From positions 102,501 through 164,500 of the forward strand of contig RPFO01000276.1 in NCBI GenBank assembly GCA_009746045.1: 62,000 nt of DNA, written 5' to 3'. A model generated the notes under the pieces. It saw only the letters and a program-made list of their open reading frames with translations. It had not been told where the DNA came from and made no database searches. This document shows, piece after piece, positions 1 to 12,015 of the stretch (its first letter is position 1; the number at the start of each line of letters is the position of its first letter). The translations under genes and the position numbers were made by a program. Source of the DNA: Mesostigma viride (taxonomy: Eukaryota > Streptophyta > Mesostigmatophyceae > Mesostigmatales > Mesostigmataceae).

Positions 1-535
1 GCGCTGGAATACACACATCATATAGGCGTCTCATAAGGCAGGACCCTGGTCTTCGGATCCACCTTGTCGGACCACCGGCGCGGGACTCAACTCAAAGCCC
101 AGGGGCGGGCGAGTCTGGCGCGGCGCGCCTGTCCTGGAGGCCTTTGGGCGCCGGCCGGGCGTGGCGAGTGGCGACCGCTGGCAGAAGCATCCATAGTTCT
201 AGAATTATCAGGGCTACATAGGCTGTCGCCTCACTCGCCTGTCATTACGGAGTTCGGCTGTTGTAAACAAGGAAAATTGAAGGAAACGTTCTCGTAGCGA
301 CGTGATAAAACCCTTGCCTCACGTATATGCTTTTTTGTTCACGTTAATGAGCAAGTACAGCTTCTCAACCTGTTACTCGTACGCTGTACGCTACCATCCG
401 AGCAATATCTCACGCTAGTGAGCTGGAAGTTGAGGGCAGTTGTGCGCTACCAGTACGCACGGCTCGGCCAGCAAATGGCAAGCTGATTAAGGGCAGCTGG
501 GAAAAAAAAAAGGAAGTGATTTTGAGTAGCGGGAA
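1..535. other. Unassigned sequence upstream of DIB1
   Basis: No gene recognised. The interval presumably holds the promoter and 5' UTR of the DIB1-like gene that starts at 536. A short A-run lies at about 502-511, just upstream of the start codon. No TATA element or other promoter motif is convincing. Confidence 0.4.
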
Positions 536-2374
536 ATGTCCTACCTTCTGCCTCATCTTCATTCCGGATGGGCCGTAGACCAGGCTATTTTATCAGAAGA
601 GGACCGAGTCGTTGTTATTCGGTTTGGGCATGATTGGGATGAAACGTGCATGCGCATGGACGAGGTTCTTGCGGGCGTGGCGGATGTCATAAAGAATTTT
701 GCTGTTATCTACTGCGTAGACATCACAGAGGTATACAAATGTTTTGTATTGCACAAGTTCATGACGACTAGTCACGAAGTGGCGGCCTTTGCTTTCGGGC
801 CGTTTTTCTTGCCTGCTATCTTCCTCGCAAGTTCATTCCCACGGTAATTAATCACCTGACTGCTTGTGGATTCGCTCCTCTGCGGCTGCAGGTTCCCGAT
901 TTCAATACCATGTACGAGCTGTACGACCCGTGCACGGTCATGTTCTTCTTCCGGAACAAGCACATGATGATCGACCTCGGCACCGGCAACAACAACAAGA
1001 TCAACTGGGCATTCACCGATAAGCAGGTGGGATTCGGCGTCCTTTCTGGGTCATGTTGGCTGACCTGCACCCCCCCACTTGTGTGTCAGGAGCATTTACC
1101 TTATGAGCTTCCCTATCCTTCCGGGGAGGTCTCCTAGTTTGCTCTCTGGAATGTTCATGGTGAGCCAATTTACTTGCGTACCAAACAGACCCAAACAATC
1201 CATCCAGCTGTTGCTCTGCCCGACCTTGCCAAAATGGTTTGAAATGGGCATGGCGCCCAACTCATGCCAGTGCACGAGGCCTTTGCACTCCCACCCGTAC
1301 CACCCACTTTCGGGTATATTGGGTACGCATGTGCCTCCAATGGACGTGGGTATGCATGTGCGCCCAGTGGGCGTGGGTATGCCTGTGCGTCCAGTGCGCG
1401 TGGGTATGCATGTGCGTCCAGTGCGCGTGGGTATGCATGTGCGGCCAGTGCGCGTGGGTACGCATATGCGTCCAGTGGACGTGGGTATGCATATGCGTCC
1501 AGTGGATGTGGGTATGCATGTGCGCCCAGTGGGCGTGGGTATGCATGTGCGTCCAGTGGGCGTGGGTATGTCTGTGCACCCAGTGCGCGTGGGTATGCAT
1601 GTGCGTCCAGTGCGCGTGTGCCCCGTGGCCGGACCACGTGGGATGCATGCATCTGCGCCACGCGATCTGTGGACCTGGGCTCGCATGGAATCGTGTGACG
1701 TGTTCCCAACCCCATCGAGGAGCATGTGTGCCACACAGCGTCGTCCATGTATGCCTATGCAGCGCATGCGGCTCCTCCTGACCAGTGGCAGGGGCGGGGG
1801 AAGGCCTCAGTGGCATTTGCCCGACAAGCTTTGTGCCTAGTAGGGTTCATGTAATGTGGTACGGACCGCATCTGGTGTACTGGAGTTGGCAATCTATCTC
1901 GTAAAATGATTGGCGCCATCCGTTTGTTTCTCCCAGCAGTGGGTTAGATTTTATGTTGCATTGCCCCCGGTCTGGTGTCGCCACGAGCATGTGCATGTTT
2001 ACCTGTTGAACATGTTGCCCTTGGTTCAACGAGAAGGGACAAAGATGTCAGGGAGCATTACAGAGCCAGCATGGGCGCGCACCGCTCTGGCATCAATGGC
2101 TTATAGTCTGGATGCATATGCTTGGTGTGTGATGCTCATACTTTCTTTCCCTGGGCTGGGTGTGTGATGCTCACACTTTCTTCCCCTGTGCGAATGCCCC
2201 TGGCGTACCGCCCCATCTATCGTGGCTGCCCCTTGCCTGTGGTTGCCTCTGTGTGCCCCCATGCCCTGAGGACAGGAGTTCATCGACATTGTGGAGACGG
2301 TCTACCGTGGCGCGCGCAAAGGGCGGGGTCTGGTCGTGTCACCCAAGGACTATTCGACCAAGTACCGCTACTAG
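536..2374 (+). CDS. DIB1: U5 snRNP thioredoxin-like protein Dib1/DIM1 (TXNL4A family), 3 exons
   Basis: Exons 536-730, 892-1026 and 2276-2374 join in phase 0 to 142 codons, exactly the length of the human and yeast family members. The product is the thioredoxin-fold protein of the U4/U6.U5 tri-snRNP, needed for pre-mRNA splicing; it acts in the nucleus. Diagnostic segments are the start MSYLLPHLHSGW, VVVIRFGHDWD in exon 1, MFFFRNKHMMIDLGTGNNNK in exon 2, and the C-terminal VSPKDYSTKYRY. Introns use GTATAC..CTGCAG (161 bp) and GTGGGA..GACAG (1,249 bp). The second intron is swollen by a 27-bp minisatellite. The ATG at 536 matches the conserved N terminus. The frame is intact, so the gene is probably functional. 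Family identity is certain from the near-invariant sequence; splice sites are inferred from that alignment. Confidence 0.97.
1321..1625. repeat. 27-bp minisatellite in DIB1 intron 2 (about 11 copies)
   Basis: Tandem 27-bp units built around the core TGGGTATGCATGTGCG, with point variants between copies. All six frames are open because the unit is a multiple of three without stops, so the overlapping open frames are artefacts. Confidence 0.9.
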
Positions 2375-2774
2375 GGCAGCAAGAGCCATGGATGCTGCAC
2401 CATACGTTGGATGACTTATACCATCCGCATTGCCTATTTGCGGATGCTGTACAAGTATATCATACTGGTTGTCTTATTGATATTGTCATCTGGATATCAT
2501 GTGCAGAATAACGGAGATATTTATTTTCTATTATCTGGTTGAATAATGTGGCTCAGAGCTCGATAGATTAGTTAATTAATAGGATTAAGAGGATTAATTA
2601 ATAGAATAGGATGGAGCTCGATAGATCTTGTGGGCCACTCTATGGGTCGGCCATAGGGCGGTTCGACCTCTTAACCATTCCCGTGGTAACTATCGTTACG
2701 TTATGCCATTGGACACACGTCTATCGTTATATTATTATTTATAGTTGTCTCACTTAATATATCCCAATGCGTTG
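2375..2774. other. DIB1 3' flank, AT-rich spacer
   Basis: AT-rich DNA with TTAATTAATAGGATTAAGAG-type direct repetition around 2570-2612. It holds the 3' UTR of DIB1 and the boundary of the next LINE fragment. No clear polyadenylation signal is seen. Confidence 0.5.
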
Positions 2775-3175
2775 TGTCACCACCCAGCCGTGTGGTGGGG
2801 CTCGAGGTCAGCAAGAAGACTGAGGCTCTCGCGATTGGGCTCACTCAGCCACCGCCCGACCTCTTTCTCCTTGATGACTCTCGAGTCCTGCATCGGGACC
2901 GTGTCAAGTTGCTGGGTAGCTTACTCCCCAGCTGCCAGGCCAACGTGGACCACCGTATCTCCCTCGCCTGGCACGATTTACGCCTATACAGGGCCATGTG
3001 GCGCAAGCCCTTGGGCAAGCTAGAGAAACAGGACATGCTTAAGGTCCTGGTCCTCCCTGTTCTTACGTACTGGGCCGAGACGTGGACTCTCACCGCCGAC
3101 CTTGCCAACAAGCTGGACGGCGCGGTCACCAACATGCTGCGGTCCTTTTAATTCCGTGTAGGATACGCTGCTCAT

Positions 3176-3717
3176 TGTCGTCAGAAAGCAACAAACGTGA
3201 AAACGCTAGCTGCCCAAATCTGAGATTCTGCGGAACACAGAAAGTAAGAAAGCCTAGAAGCTACCAGCAAGGAATCGAACATAGGACCTTTGGCATGATT
3301 TCGCGGCTGTGTGAGTCTCCTGATCCGAAGTCATCTCACTTAATGTTTCGAAACAGCCCAACTGAGAAATTTAACCTCTTTACCGGAGAGGGGTGCCAAT
3401 ATGTCCGATATTGCTGAATCTATAGAAGATGACTCACCACTAGACCTAAACGCGCAGGAGTACTACGCACGGACCTACACGATATTCTAGTATCGCCGAA
3501 GTATAGGCAGGTTGACCACGGCTGAAATCTGGTTGTAGTATGACGTACAAACCTAGAGGACGTAGCCGAAACTAACTAATATCAACCGATCTTACATTGT
3601 CGTCAGAAAGCAACAAACGTGAAAACGCTAGCTGCCCGAATCTGAGATTCCGCGGAACACAGAAACTAAGAATGCCTAGAAGCTATCAGCAAGGAATCGA
3701 ACATAGGACCTTTGGCA
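3176..3717. mobile_element. Short element with 120-bp terminal direct repeats (TRIM-like)
   Basis: Two 120-bp direct repeats, 3176-3295 and 3598-3717, differ at a handful of bases and both begin TGTCGTC and end TTTGGCA (TG..CA). They bracket about 300 bp of unique DNA, and the whole sits precisely inside LINE copy A, whose intact counterpart is at 13.5 kb. The internal segment 3316-3333 (TCTCCTGATCCGAAGTCA) is complementary to the anticodon arm of a tRNA-Arg(UCG), as in retroelements primed by half-tRNAs. The only internal open frame is 29 codons (3401-3490). Each repeat also has a B-box-like string on the minus strand (GTTCGATTCC), so a SINE dimer is the alternative. No clear target-site duplication was found. 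Confidence 0.6.
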
Positions 3718-4164
3718 TGTCTGCAAGGAGGACTTGTAACTCGGCATGCCACTTATCACCAGCACCATCAAGCAGCGGCGCCTGCAGCTCGCACCAACCA
3801 GGTAGACACTTCACGTGGCCCCTCTGCAGGGCTGCGTCCCCGGCGCTCAGCCGGGCCGGCACCTCCTCACGTGGGCCAGGCCCAGTCAGGTTAGACGCCG
3901 CAAGGCCCGCAGCTTCAAAGAACAGCTCGTAGATCGAGGACATGGGGGGCCTAGGTAGGCCTCTCCTTGATTTGGAAAAAGATTCTGTACAAGGCCAAGT
4001 GGGCTCAGGTCATAGAGGACAACAACCCCCACTGCAGTGGGGAAGCCGCACGTTTGCACACGTGGGAAGCATGTTAGACAAGACCCCTAGGGTCCCGGCC
4101 AGGCACCATAGTTATAGAGTTGGACAGTTTTTGTAGATAGCTTAGACCGGTAGGATTGCATGTA

Positions 4165-4168
4165 CCAT

Positions 4169-4204
<36 letters not shown>

Positions 4205-4616
4205 CTGTCCGTCCGTCCGTCCGTCCGTCCGTCCGTCCGTCCGTCCGTCCGTCCGTCCGCACGTCCGTCCGTGCGTCCGTGCGTCCGTCCGTCCGTCCGT
4301 CCGTCCGTCCGTCCGTCCGTCCGTCCGTCCGTCCGTCCGTCCGTCCGTCCGTCCGTCCGTCCGTCCGTCCGTCCGTCCGTCCGTCCGTCCGTCCGTCCGT
4401 CCGTCCGTCCGTCCGTCCGTCCGTCCGTCCGTCCGTCCGTCCGTCCGTCCGTCCGTCCGTCCGTCCGTCCGTCCGTGCGTCCGTGCGTCCGTCCGTCCGT
4501 CCGTCCGTCCGTCCGTCCGTCCGTCCGTCCGTCCGTCCGTCCGTCCGTCCGTCCGTCCGTCCGTCCGTCCGTCCGTCCGTCCGTCCGTCTGTCCGTCCGT
4601 CCGTCAGTCCGTCCAT
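4165..4616. repeat. Tetranucleotide array (TCCA)n then (TCCG)n in LINE 3' UTR
   Basis: About ten TCCA units are followed by about a hundred TCCG units, with TGCG interruptions near 4270-4282 and 4475-4488. The array is embedded between the two conserved landmarks of the LINE 3' UTR. Open frames of 150-210 codons through it are artefacts. Confidence 0.95.
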
Positions 4617-4690
4617 TGGGATAATTAATGTTCCGTGACTCCCCAACGGGAGCGCGAGTTTAATTAATTTATTAAGGGGACTCGGCGCGG

Positions 4691-6060
4691 CGAATATTTT
4701 CCGCGCCAAAAAAATTCCGCGGTACCCCGGCTCCGTACCGTGAAAAGTGAGTGCACGGTGCGCGCACCCCTTGCGGAAGTGGGGCCATGGCGACTGCTTT
4801 TACACGAAACGTGACAAAGTGGCACGCGGAAAGCAGAAAACATGCTCGATTACAGTGGAGAAGATTAGTGACTGATTCCACTTTATGGTGGGATGGTTGC
4901 GATCTGTAATGTCGCGGGCTTTTTTTCTTTACCATCGGCAGGGGGGGTCCAACCTGAATTTCTGTCGGGATGAATTAAGTATAATGGATGCCTGCGCGTG
5001 TGATTGTCGATAATTTGTTACCAGCTTTGATGGTCGTAAGGGAAGAGCTCTAGTTTAATGATGTTTCTAAATCCGTAAATTTCCCGCTGCTTCTATTTAC
5101 CTTTCCCGTCATTTTGCGGTAAGATAACATTAGGCCTGCGCGATGCGCGCCCGACCTCTCCATGAAAGGCTGGCCTTTCTTGTGCGCCTGGGCACAAATA
5201 AACGCTCGTTATGGTACGTTCTTGTATAAAACATCTTAAGCTAGCGTTTTCCTGCTTAATTTCTTGGCTCGTTAGACGTAAGCTTTTTGTCTTCTTTCCG
5301 GCCAGATGCTGCCAATGATGAAGTTGCGGGTCCTGGCACTGCATCGTTAGAATCCTGGATGTTTTTCAGCCAGTTCGTCTGTGACGTGGCTGGCTTGCTG
5401 CAGCGCGTGGCCCACAACCTGTCGGGAAGGTGTCATGCTTTTGTTTCCATGCTTCTCTGAAATATCTTTTGCGGTATAGACAGTTGCGTTCGAGGAAATT
5501 CCCGCGGTCTTCCTAAGCAGCGGCATCATTGTCCCCAGACACTGACGAGCTGGCACCTGTCTCCTAAAGAAGTGGCTCGTGCTTGCTAGAAAGGAGGCAG
5601 TGTGCATTTTGCTGGACACAATGCGTTGGTGGCACATGCGTCAGGTAGGTTGTTCCAATGTTCTCTTCACCTTTCCCACTGATGAGTAAATGATAGCCTT
5701 TGTCATGCTAGCCACAGCAGCTAGCCACGGGTTGCTGGATAAGAACTCAGCTTATTTTCTCTTTATATACATGCGTGTGTGGTCCTCCATGTGTCCGGCT
5801 TGTTGGGCATTTTGGAAGAGGGTTATTAATGTGTTGTTGTTGGGTGGAACAACTTGGTTGTTGGCACAAAAGCACACATCATCAGCCTGAGATAGGCATT
5901 GCATATGCTGCTCAGGCATGTCGTCCTACCAGCCTTCTTGTTAAAGGTAGACTCGCAAGGTTGGCTGTGCCGATGGCGGGGAATGGCGTGCGACGCACCG
6001 GGCATACTTCTCACATTCCGTGATCAAAGTGGGCATGTTTTTGTGCACATGTCTAGGGTG
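4691..6060. other. Unassigned region
   Basis: No gene recognised. The best minus-strand frames are 5347-5637 (ATG, 96 codons, ending EKHPGF) and 5093-5344. They abut and have a mixed, protein-like composition, but I cannot match either to a family, so they are not called. No repeats stand out. Confidence 0.4.
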
Positions 6061-6064
6061 GCAA

Positions 6065-6700
6065 CAACAGGGTGGCTAGGGTGGCAACACCCAAACTGGC
6101 AGCTAGGCTCAACGGCACGGTTTACAGGATGCTCCGACAGGTCCTTAATGTAGGGTTTTCTGAGCGCCCGTCATCAGAGTCTTTGTATCATGGTATGCCT
6201 CGTATTTCGGACGAGATTAGGCAGCGTAGGATAGCATTTGTAGGACACCTTGCTCGCACCAGCCAGGTCGACACCGCCCTTGGTCTGGCCGGCCCACAGC
6301 GGCCGGCTTGGCCAGCCAGGGCGACACATTCTGACCTGGCCTGGCCCCAAGGGCATTCCCAAAAGGGTAGGGAAACCTGTCACGAACTACATCCAGATGT
6401 TGCTGGACGACCTAGTGGTCCCAGCCCAGTTTGAACACCGTATCCACTCTCTCTCCCGTCTTTGGACTGCCATGCAGGACAAGACGCGGTGGCAGAAGAT
6501 TGTCAAGGCTCACACGCCCGACCCTGTGGGCAAGCCCCCTCCTCCCAAGAGGAGGAGGCGTTTTGATGAGTAGCGTAGTTAGGATTTTCTTAGATAGCTT
6601 AGAGTTAGGTTAGTTCGATTACGCGGCTTCCTCCACCCCACCCATCCATCATGGAACATGTGCTACATGATCTCCCAACGGAGGCATGTTAAAATTTAAT
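6065..6700 (+). mobile_element. LINE copy B: 3' terminal fragment
   Basis: Encodes the region after the reverse transcriptase: YRMLRQVLNVGFSERPSS, RRIAFVGHLARTSQVD, then after a +1 shift near 6320 VVPAQFEHRIHSLSRLW, MQDKTRWQKIV and the basic end KPPPPKRRRRFDE with a stop at 6571-6573. The 3' UTR has TTAGATAGCTTAGAG, a very short CCCATCCATC run where copies A and D carry long arrays, and a hairpin relic near 6660-6690. It is the best-preserved C terminus of the family in the window and gives the reference for the others. Confidence 0.85.
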
Positions 6701-8751
6701 TTATTTAATTTTTAGGGTGGCAAAACACATGTCATTTTGGCTCAGCACTAGCTCAATTCTCTTTTAGCGTCTAGTCAGGTGGCATCACAGGAAAATCAAT
6801 AACTTGAGCTACGCTTAATTGTCAGAATGAGCTCAAACTTTGGGGTTGTGTTTCCCCCCACTCAGTGGAATTTCGAATGTATGCATGACCCGATTCGATG
6901 TGTTGATGATTTGATTTATTTTTTTGGCTCAAAAAAGTACCCATTTCGCGGGGAAATCGATAACTCAAACAAATGTGATTATTTTGGCCATGTGAATAGC
7001 CCAGATTTTTTAGAAGTGGGGGAACTTTGCAGGAATGTATGGGCAGGTCATTTGGATAAGTGGTTTGTCTTGGGCAAAACATCTCATAAATAGCGTCTTT
7101 TTCTATTTTTAGCTCGCCACCGGTGCGTGGTTGGGGGTAGTAGTACCCCCAACAAGTGGTGGTATGAATGTCCAAACATCATATTTATGGTACTCAATCA
7201 TCATTAGATGGTTCCCAAGTGCATTGGAATTGATATTCATTAAAGTCAGTTTTTCAGGCTTTTGGACGTGCGAGTCACCACTATTACTCTAGATATCAGC
7301 TGTCGGCACTCTCATATACACATACAGACGTGTGCCGGAAGGTATGGACTTCAAACCATTGACGATTTTCCATCTCTTTCGCTCGTATATTTTTATCCTC
7401 TATTGCTTTTGCCAAACTTCCAATTGCTCGCTAGGCTCGACCCTAGCCGCCACGCTACAATATTTTTATTAAAAGGTGCTTCCCGGAATTAAAAGGAAAG
7501 GAATTCTTTGGTTGTTCTCACAGTTGCAGGAACTTGCAGCACAACCAAATGTGCTTCGTTCAAGTAAAAAAGCTCACTACCAATACTACAAATGAGTTAG
7601 CGTTGCTGGTGGGCCAGGTTGAAATGGCCATGCTCACGCACCTCCAAAATGTGTCTACCATGTTGTCTGCAAGGCAGCCCTGCACCTGAAGGTGGGCAGG
7701 CCATCAGGCAGCCGAAGACAGCCGACACATCGCCAGCACAGGAGAGCCTGCGGACAAGCTGACGCAAAGGGACACCCTAGTAGCGAATGCATCACCTAGG
7801 CGTACTCGTAAGCATCATGGTAGACGGCGGCCCGACAAATCCCCTACTGTTTACACAACTTGCTGACCACATGCCGTGCTGCGCGTCTGTGCGCCGAGGA
7901 CAGGTAAAGCAACCACCATTAACATTCCCCATTCCAAACACAGCAAGGGAGGTATCACCAGCTGTGCGGGTAGGCCAAGCGGCGCTGCCATGCTGCTCCC
8001 TGCGGCATGTCGACAAAATCCTCACCGAGGGGAACGCAAGAGGATCAGCATGGAGGCAGCCAGTGGCATCCCTCTGATGCCGCGCCCTGCCCATGCACCC
8101 AAGGCAATGGGGCCGACACATGCACGAACATTTGGGGCGCGGGCCCTGCCGGGAGCTGTGTACCGGCAGCCAGAGAAAAGCAGCCACATGGTGACAGTTC
8201 CAGCACTGACGTCAACCAGGACACCTCCCGCGAGCTGCCTGTGTTGCGTGCCGGCCCCCTTGCCATGTTGCGTGCCCGCACCCTTGCCGTGTTGAGTGGC
8301 GGCCCCCTTGCCCGGGCAAAGTCCGGCGGGGCTTGCAAGCTGATTGGTACATTGACTGGCCCACCCCCGGGGCAGAAATCTTGCGAACCGTATGCCAGCG
8401 CGGCCATGCTGGCCAGCCTTGACACCACCTTCCACCCCCCTCATCGCAGCACCCGCCTGTTGTAGGGCCCGTGCATGCACTGGGGCTGCCTTCTTGTGAT
8501 GGCCATCACCATGGCTCAGACACTGGCAGGCTGGTGGGCGCAAAAGGTACCTCCCTTGCCCATTCCAGCAAGGACGACAGCTGCCCTAACCATGCTACCT
8601 CTGCTCCCTTCCCCACTCCATGATGCGCCCCATCCCCAGCAGATGCACGCCCCATGCCCCTAGTTGGCTGCAAGTGCTAAGCGCCGGATGACGGAGCAAT
8701 GAATGACTGGCCGCTCCCCTCCCCCACGGTGGCGCCCACCAGCCGACACGT
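6701..8751. other. Unassigned region downstream of the sulfotransferase gene
   Basis: 6701-7500 is AT-rich with no recognisable coding. 7600-8750 is GC-richer and may hold the 3' UTR of the minus-strand sulfotransferase gene. A few short imperfect duplications occur, for instance CCCTTGCC(A/G)TGTTG around 8258-8310. Open frames on both strands here have no recognisable motifs. Confidence 0.4.
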
Positions 8752-11539
8752 TCAATGCCCGGCCTCCTGCACGGGTTTAAGCGGCGGCTGCAATGGCTCC
8801 AGCTGCTGCTGCTGCTGCGGTACAGGTTCCAGGCTCCCTGGTGATGGCGCCACCTCCTGTATCAGCTCCAGCTGTTGATGTGCCGCATGGGCAACCTTGT
8901 GGTGCACGAGCGTGCCATTGCCCCCCCGCCGCTCCTGCAGCAGCGCTCCGTCCATCCCTTGCTTCACCATGCCGCGCCCGTGGTGGTGGTGGTGGTGGTG
9001 GGCCTTGCGGTGGTGAGGGGGTGACCGCTGCGGCTCACGGCCAAACGTGGCCACAAACTGCTGCCTAAAAATAGCCACCGCATGCTCGTACAGCCGCTGG
9101 TCCAGCTCGTTCTGCGCCAGGATGTACTGCCGGTCCTCCTCGGACAGCACAAAGTCGGGCGGCACCGTCGAATGCAGCACCGGCCCCTGCGCCAGCGGGT
9201 CCTCGCCATCCACTTCCGCACCGTCGATGCCCAGCCGCGCCAGGATGAGGCGCAGCGAGTCCGCCAGGTACTCGTAGATACCGACCGCGCAGAACTTGGA
9301 CAAGTTCTCCTGGGCGGCCGCCAGCGTGGCCTCCGTGGCGGGCGGCCCGTGCGTGATCATAGCCTTGCTAGCCCAGTGGGGGGAGCAGTGCGGCTTGGCG
9401 CCCGCAAAGAACTTGACCTGGGGGGGGTTGTGGGGAAGGAGCCCAAGTGCGAGCAGAGGCATGTGCCAACGGGTGGCGCGTACGAGATATACACAGCCCG
9501 CCATCAACAGTTCGCGATACTGCACAAGTATCATCATCCGGGTTGTGCATGCCAAGTCATGTCATCATCCGGGTTGTGCATGCCAAGTCTTGTTCCACAA
9601 CGGAGATGCGCTGTGCCAGCCGCCGTCCCAGTGACGTGTGTAAATCCGCATTATGGATTGCAGCTACATCTAGACAAATACTACTCAACGGCAGGATACA
9701 AATTTACGATGAGTAATATGTACTTATGATGTGTGGGGGCCAAGTACTGGCGCGGGCCATGCGAGCACTTAGCACTGTGGGGGGGGCATGCATTGGTGCA
9801 AGGGACCAACCGAGCCAGCAACTGCCCAGCAGGTCACTGCCACGGCCGGCATGGACGGCACGGCTGGCGGTTGGGCGCCGCAGGGGTTGGGCACGGCAGG
9901 GGCTTGGGGCGTTGGTGGCGCACGCAGGCGAGCCGCCCCTTCCGCAACAAGTCAGCATGGCAAACGTCAGCAGCGCCTGCGCATATCATTCCCCCTTGTG
10001 CCCAGGCTGGCATCTGGCACCTGGCTCAGGCCGGTTGCAACCACAAGTTGACTACAGTAGTGACTATGACAGTGCAGACAAACTACGAGATGGTGCCAGT
10101 GGCGCAGACGCCCGTTTCGGTTGGCAAGTGGGAACACACCCAACGGGCCCTTCCGCGCAAGTTAGTGCAGGGGCGTGGCCCATGCAGGCACCCCCATGCT
10201 CGGAGACGCAGACCGATGGCCATACACCAGCCATGCCCGGTAGCCCCAACACAGCCGTTACGCAACCACCACCAAAATCACCACAAGCCGGTGGCCGAGT
10301 GCGCGGCGGCCAGGCTGCTTGGTCTGGGTAGGTTGCGATGGCATTGCCCTCACAGGCCTTGCCTGATAGTCGCGCGGCGCCATGTGAACCGTGTTTACGG
10401 GATGGAAACCCAACAACGTCCAGGGTGGTCAACAAGGGCCTTTTGAATCTATATACTAATTGAGGGTTTAAGCCTCACCTGGTAGTTGCGCGCCGCCATG
10501 TTGACCATGTCTTCGATGTCGGCAAAATCGCGCAGCGACATCTCCACGTCCCGCAGCGGGCCCTTGGAGTGGGGCCTGCGCGCATAGAAGTAGGCGCTGA
10601 CCGTGCGGTTCACGGGGTCCCGGAGCACCGTAGTCAGCGCGATGTGCTGGCGCCACTTGGGCATCTTGGGCTCGATGTTTTCGGAGAAGAGGCGGAAATC
10701 ATAGTGGGTGTTGAGCCAGCCGCACTTGTGGGGGAACTGGCGGCCAAACCTGCGCGCGCCGTGACAAGGTGAGGGCGTCCGTCACTCGGTCGGCTGCCCG
10801 CACAACGACAACACGAGCGCTTGCAACCGCAGAAGAATGTAACTTCCCCCAAACCCGACCAGTCATAGCACAGCGCACAATTAAGGAGCTTGCGTGGGTG
10901 CCTACCTCCTCCACGCCAGCTGCACCGACTTGGCATTCCAACACGAGTGGGGGATCGCTTCCAGCCCGTCCAGCCGCTCGGCATCCGTCCCGTTGGGCGA
11001 GTTCTCTTGGACACAGACTTTCACCTTCTGCTGCGAGTGGGTTTCCCGGTCGCTCTTGAACATGGCTCTAGCGATAATGCTCCCCAAGATCCCACCGCCC
11101 GACTGCAAGGGGCGAACGGTACGCAAGAGGACGGACGGTGAGCGATGAGCCCAAGCAATCCAGGTACACACGGCACCTACATAGAGTAAACGCGCGAAAT
11201 GACGGTCAGGCAAGGAAAAATGTACCTGGAAGGAAAAGTCGACCGGCTAACCGTTCCTCACGCTTAACAAAACCGCTGCACAAATCTTACAAAAGTCCAT
11301 ATGTTCAGACCCACCTTCTCGACGTGTCCAAAATACATCCCTTTCCAATTCAACGGGCATTTGATGACCTTCACGGATTCTTCGGAATTGGCTTCCGATG
11401 TATTCTGTCCTTTAACAATCGGCGAATCCACTTGGTCAAGCCCGTTTACCCCAGCGCAGCTTTCCAGGGATGCAATGAACACCAGCATCCAAAACGTAAG
11501 TTGTAAGATTATGGAAGGTGGGCAACATGGCCTCACCAT
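8752..11539 (-). CDS. Golgi-type carbohydrate sulfotransferase, 4 exons
   Basis: Exons 11539-11315, 11102-10906, 10749-10479 and 9417-8752 join without a frame break to 452 aa; introns are 212, 156 and 1,061 bp, all GT-AG. The enzyme should transfer sulfate from PAPS to a glycan hydroxyl in the Golgi lumen. A short N-terminal tail (MVRPCCPPS) precedes a hydrophobic segment (about residues 10-27), the usual type II signal anchor. The 5'-phosphosulfate loop HVEKSGGG (72-79) is split by intron 1. The 3'-phosphate motif VLRDPVNRTVSAY (182-194) supplies the expected Arg and Ser. A later FCAVGIYEYLADSL segment fits the family. The C terminus adds an unusual His-run (about 370-380) and Gln-rich tail. 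The start at 11539 is the first in-frame ATG. Intron 3 contains a tandem 27-bp duplication at 9531-9586. Substrate is unknown; the family call is firm. Confidence 0.88.
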
Positions 11540-12015
11540 AACTTCCGTAGGCGCACCCAGAGACTTATAACTTAGATGTAATAAAGTCAGCAAAACCCAA
11601 GGCACACTAAGCGGAAGTAAACGTGGTGGTTCACATCGCGTCGGGTAACACGTCAGCTAATATATCCATAACCACCTTCAGCCCGGTTACCCATTGTTTG
11701 TTTTCCTCCGGGCGTGTTACCCGTGGGAATGGGAGTGTCTACAATCGCCAACTGCCAAGGTGGGTAGTCACTTTGATTGTCGTCATTGCCGGTTTTATTG
11801 GGCTCACTCGGCTGCAGTGCCTGCCTGGCTGCATCATTTGACAGCGCTGCATTTGCTCACATGGAATAAATACGTACTGTAGCCAATAAAACCTGTCGAC
11901 GTCGTACAATTATGCGCTTGATCAGGTCTTCATCACTGATCACAGATCCTGAGATGAGGGCTTGACCGGTTATCAAGTAACGTGCGTGTTTGCAACTTGC
12001 CCGTTGAAACTCTAC
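11540..12015. other. 5' flank of the sulfotransferase gene
   Basis: No gene recognised. The interval should include the promoter and 5' UTR for the minus-strand gene starting at 11539. No clear core promoter element is visible. Confidence 0.35.

Larger units (their letters stand above)
2775..4690 (+). mobile_element. LINE copy A: RT C-terminal remnant with 3' UTR, interrupted
   Basis: A 5'-truncated non-LTR retrotransposon. Frame 2792-3149 encodes the end of a reverse transcriptase: VVGLEVSKK, DHRISLAWHDLR, VLTYWAETWTL and AVTNML. The copy is split at about 3175 by a 0.54-kb element, then resumes at 3718 with the post-RT segment that also occurs uninterrupted at 13531-13600. The 3' UTR has the conserved string TAGATAGCTTAGACCGGTAG (4135-4154), a TCCA/TCCG array, and a terminal hairpin at 4630-4655 followed by GAGTTTAATTAATT. 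Frameshifts and stops make it inactive. The RT style is RTE-like, which is inference. Confidence 0.85.

Noticed and set aside
3316-3333. tRNA-Arg gene fragment
   Set aside because: Only the anticodon arm is matched, on the minus strand; spacing to the B-box-like string is far too long for a tRNA. A primer-binding role is more plausible.
9082-9729. 215-codon plus-strand frame
   Set aside because: Antisense shadow of sulfotransferase exon 4.
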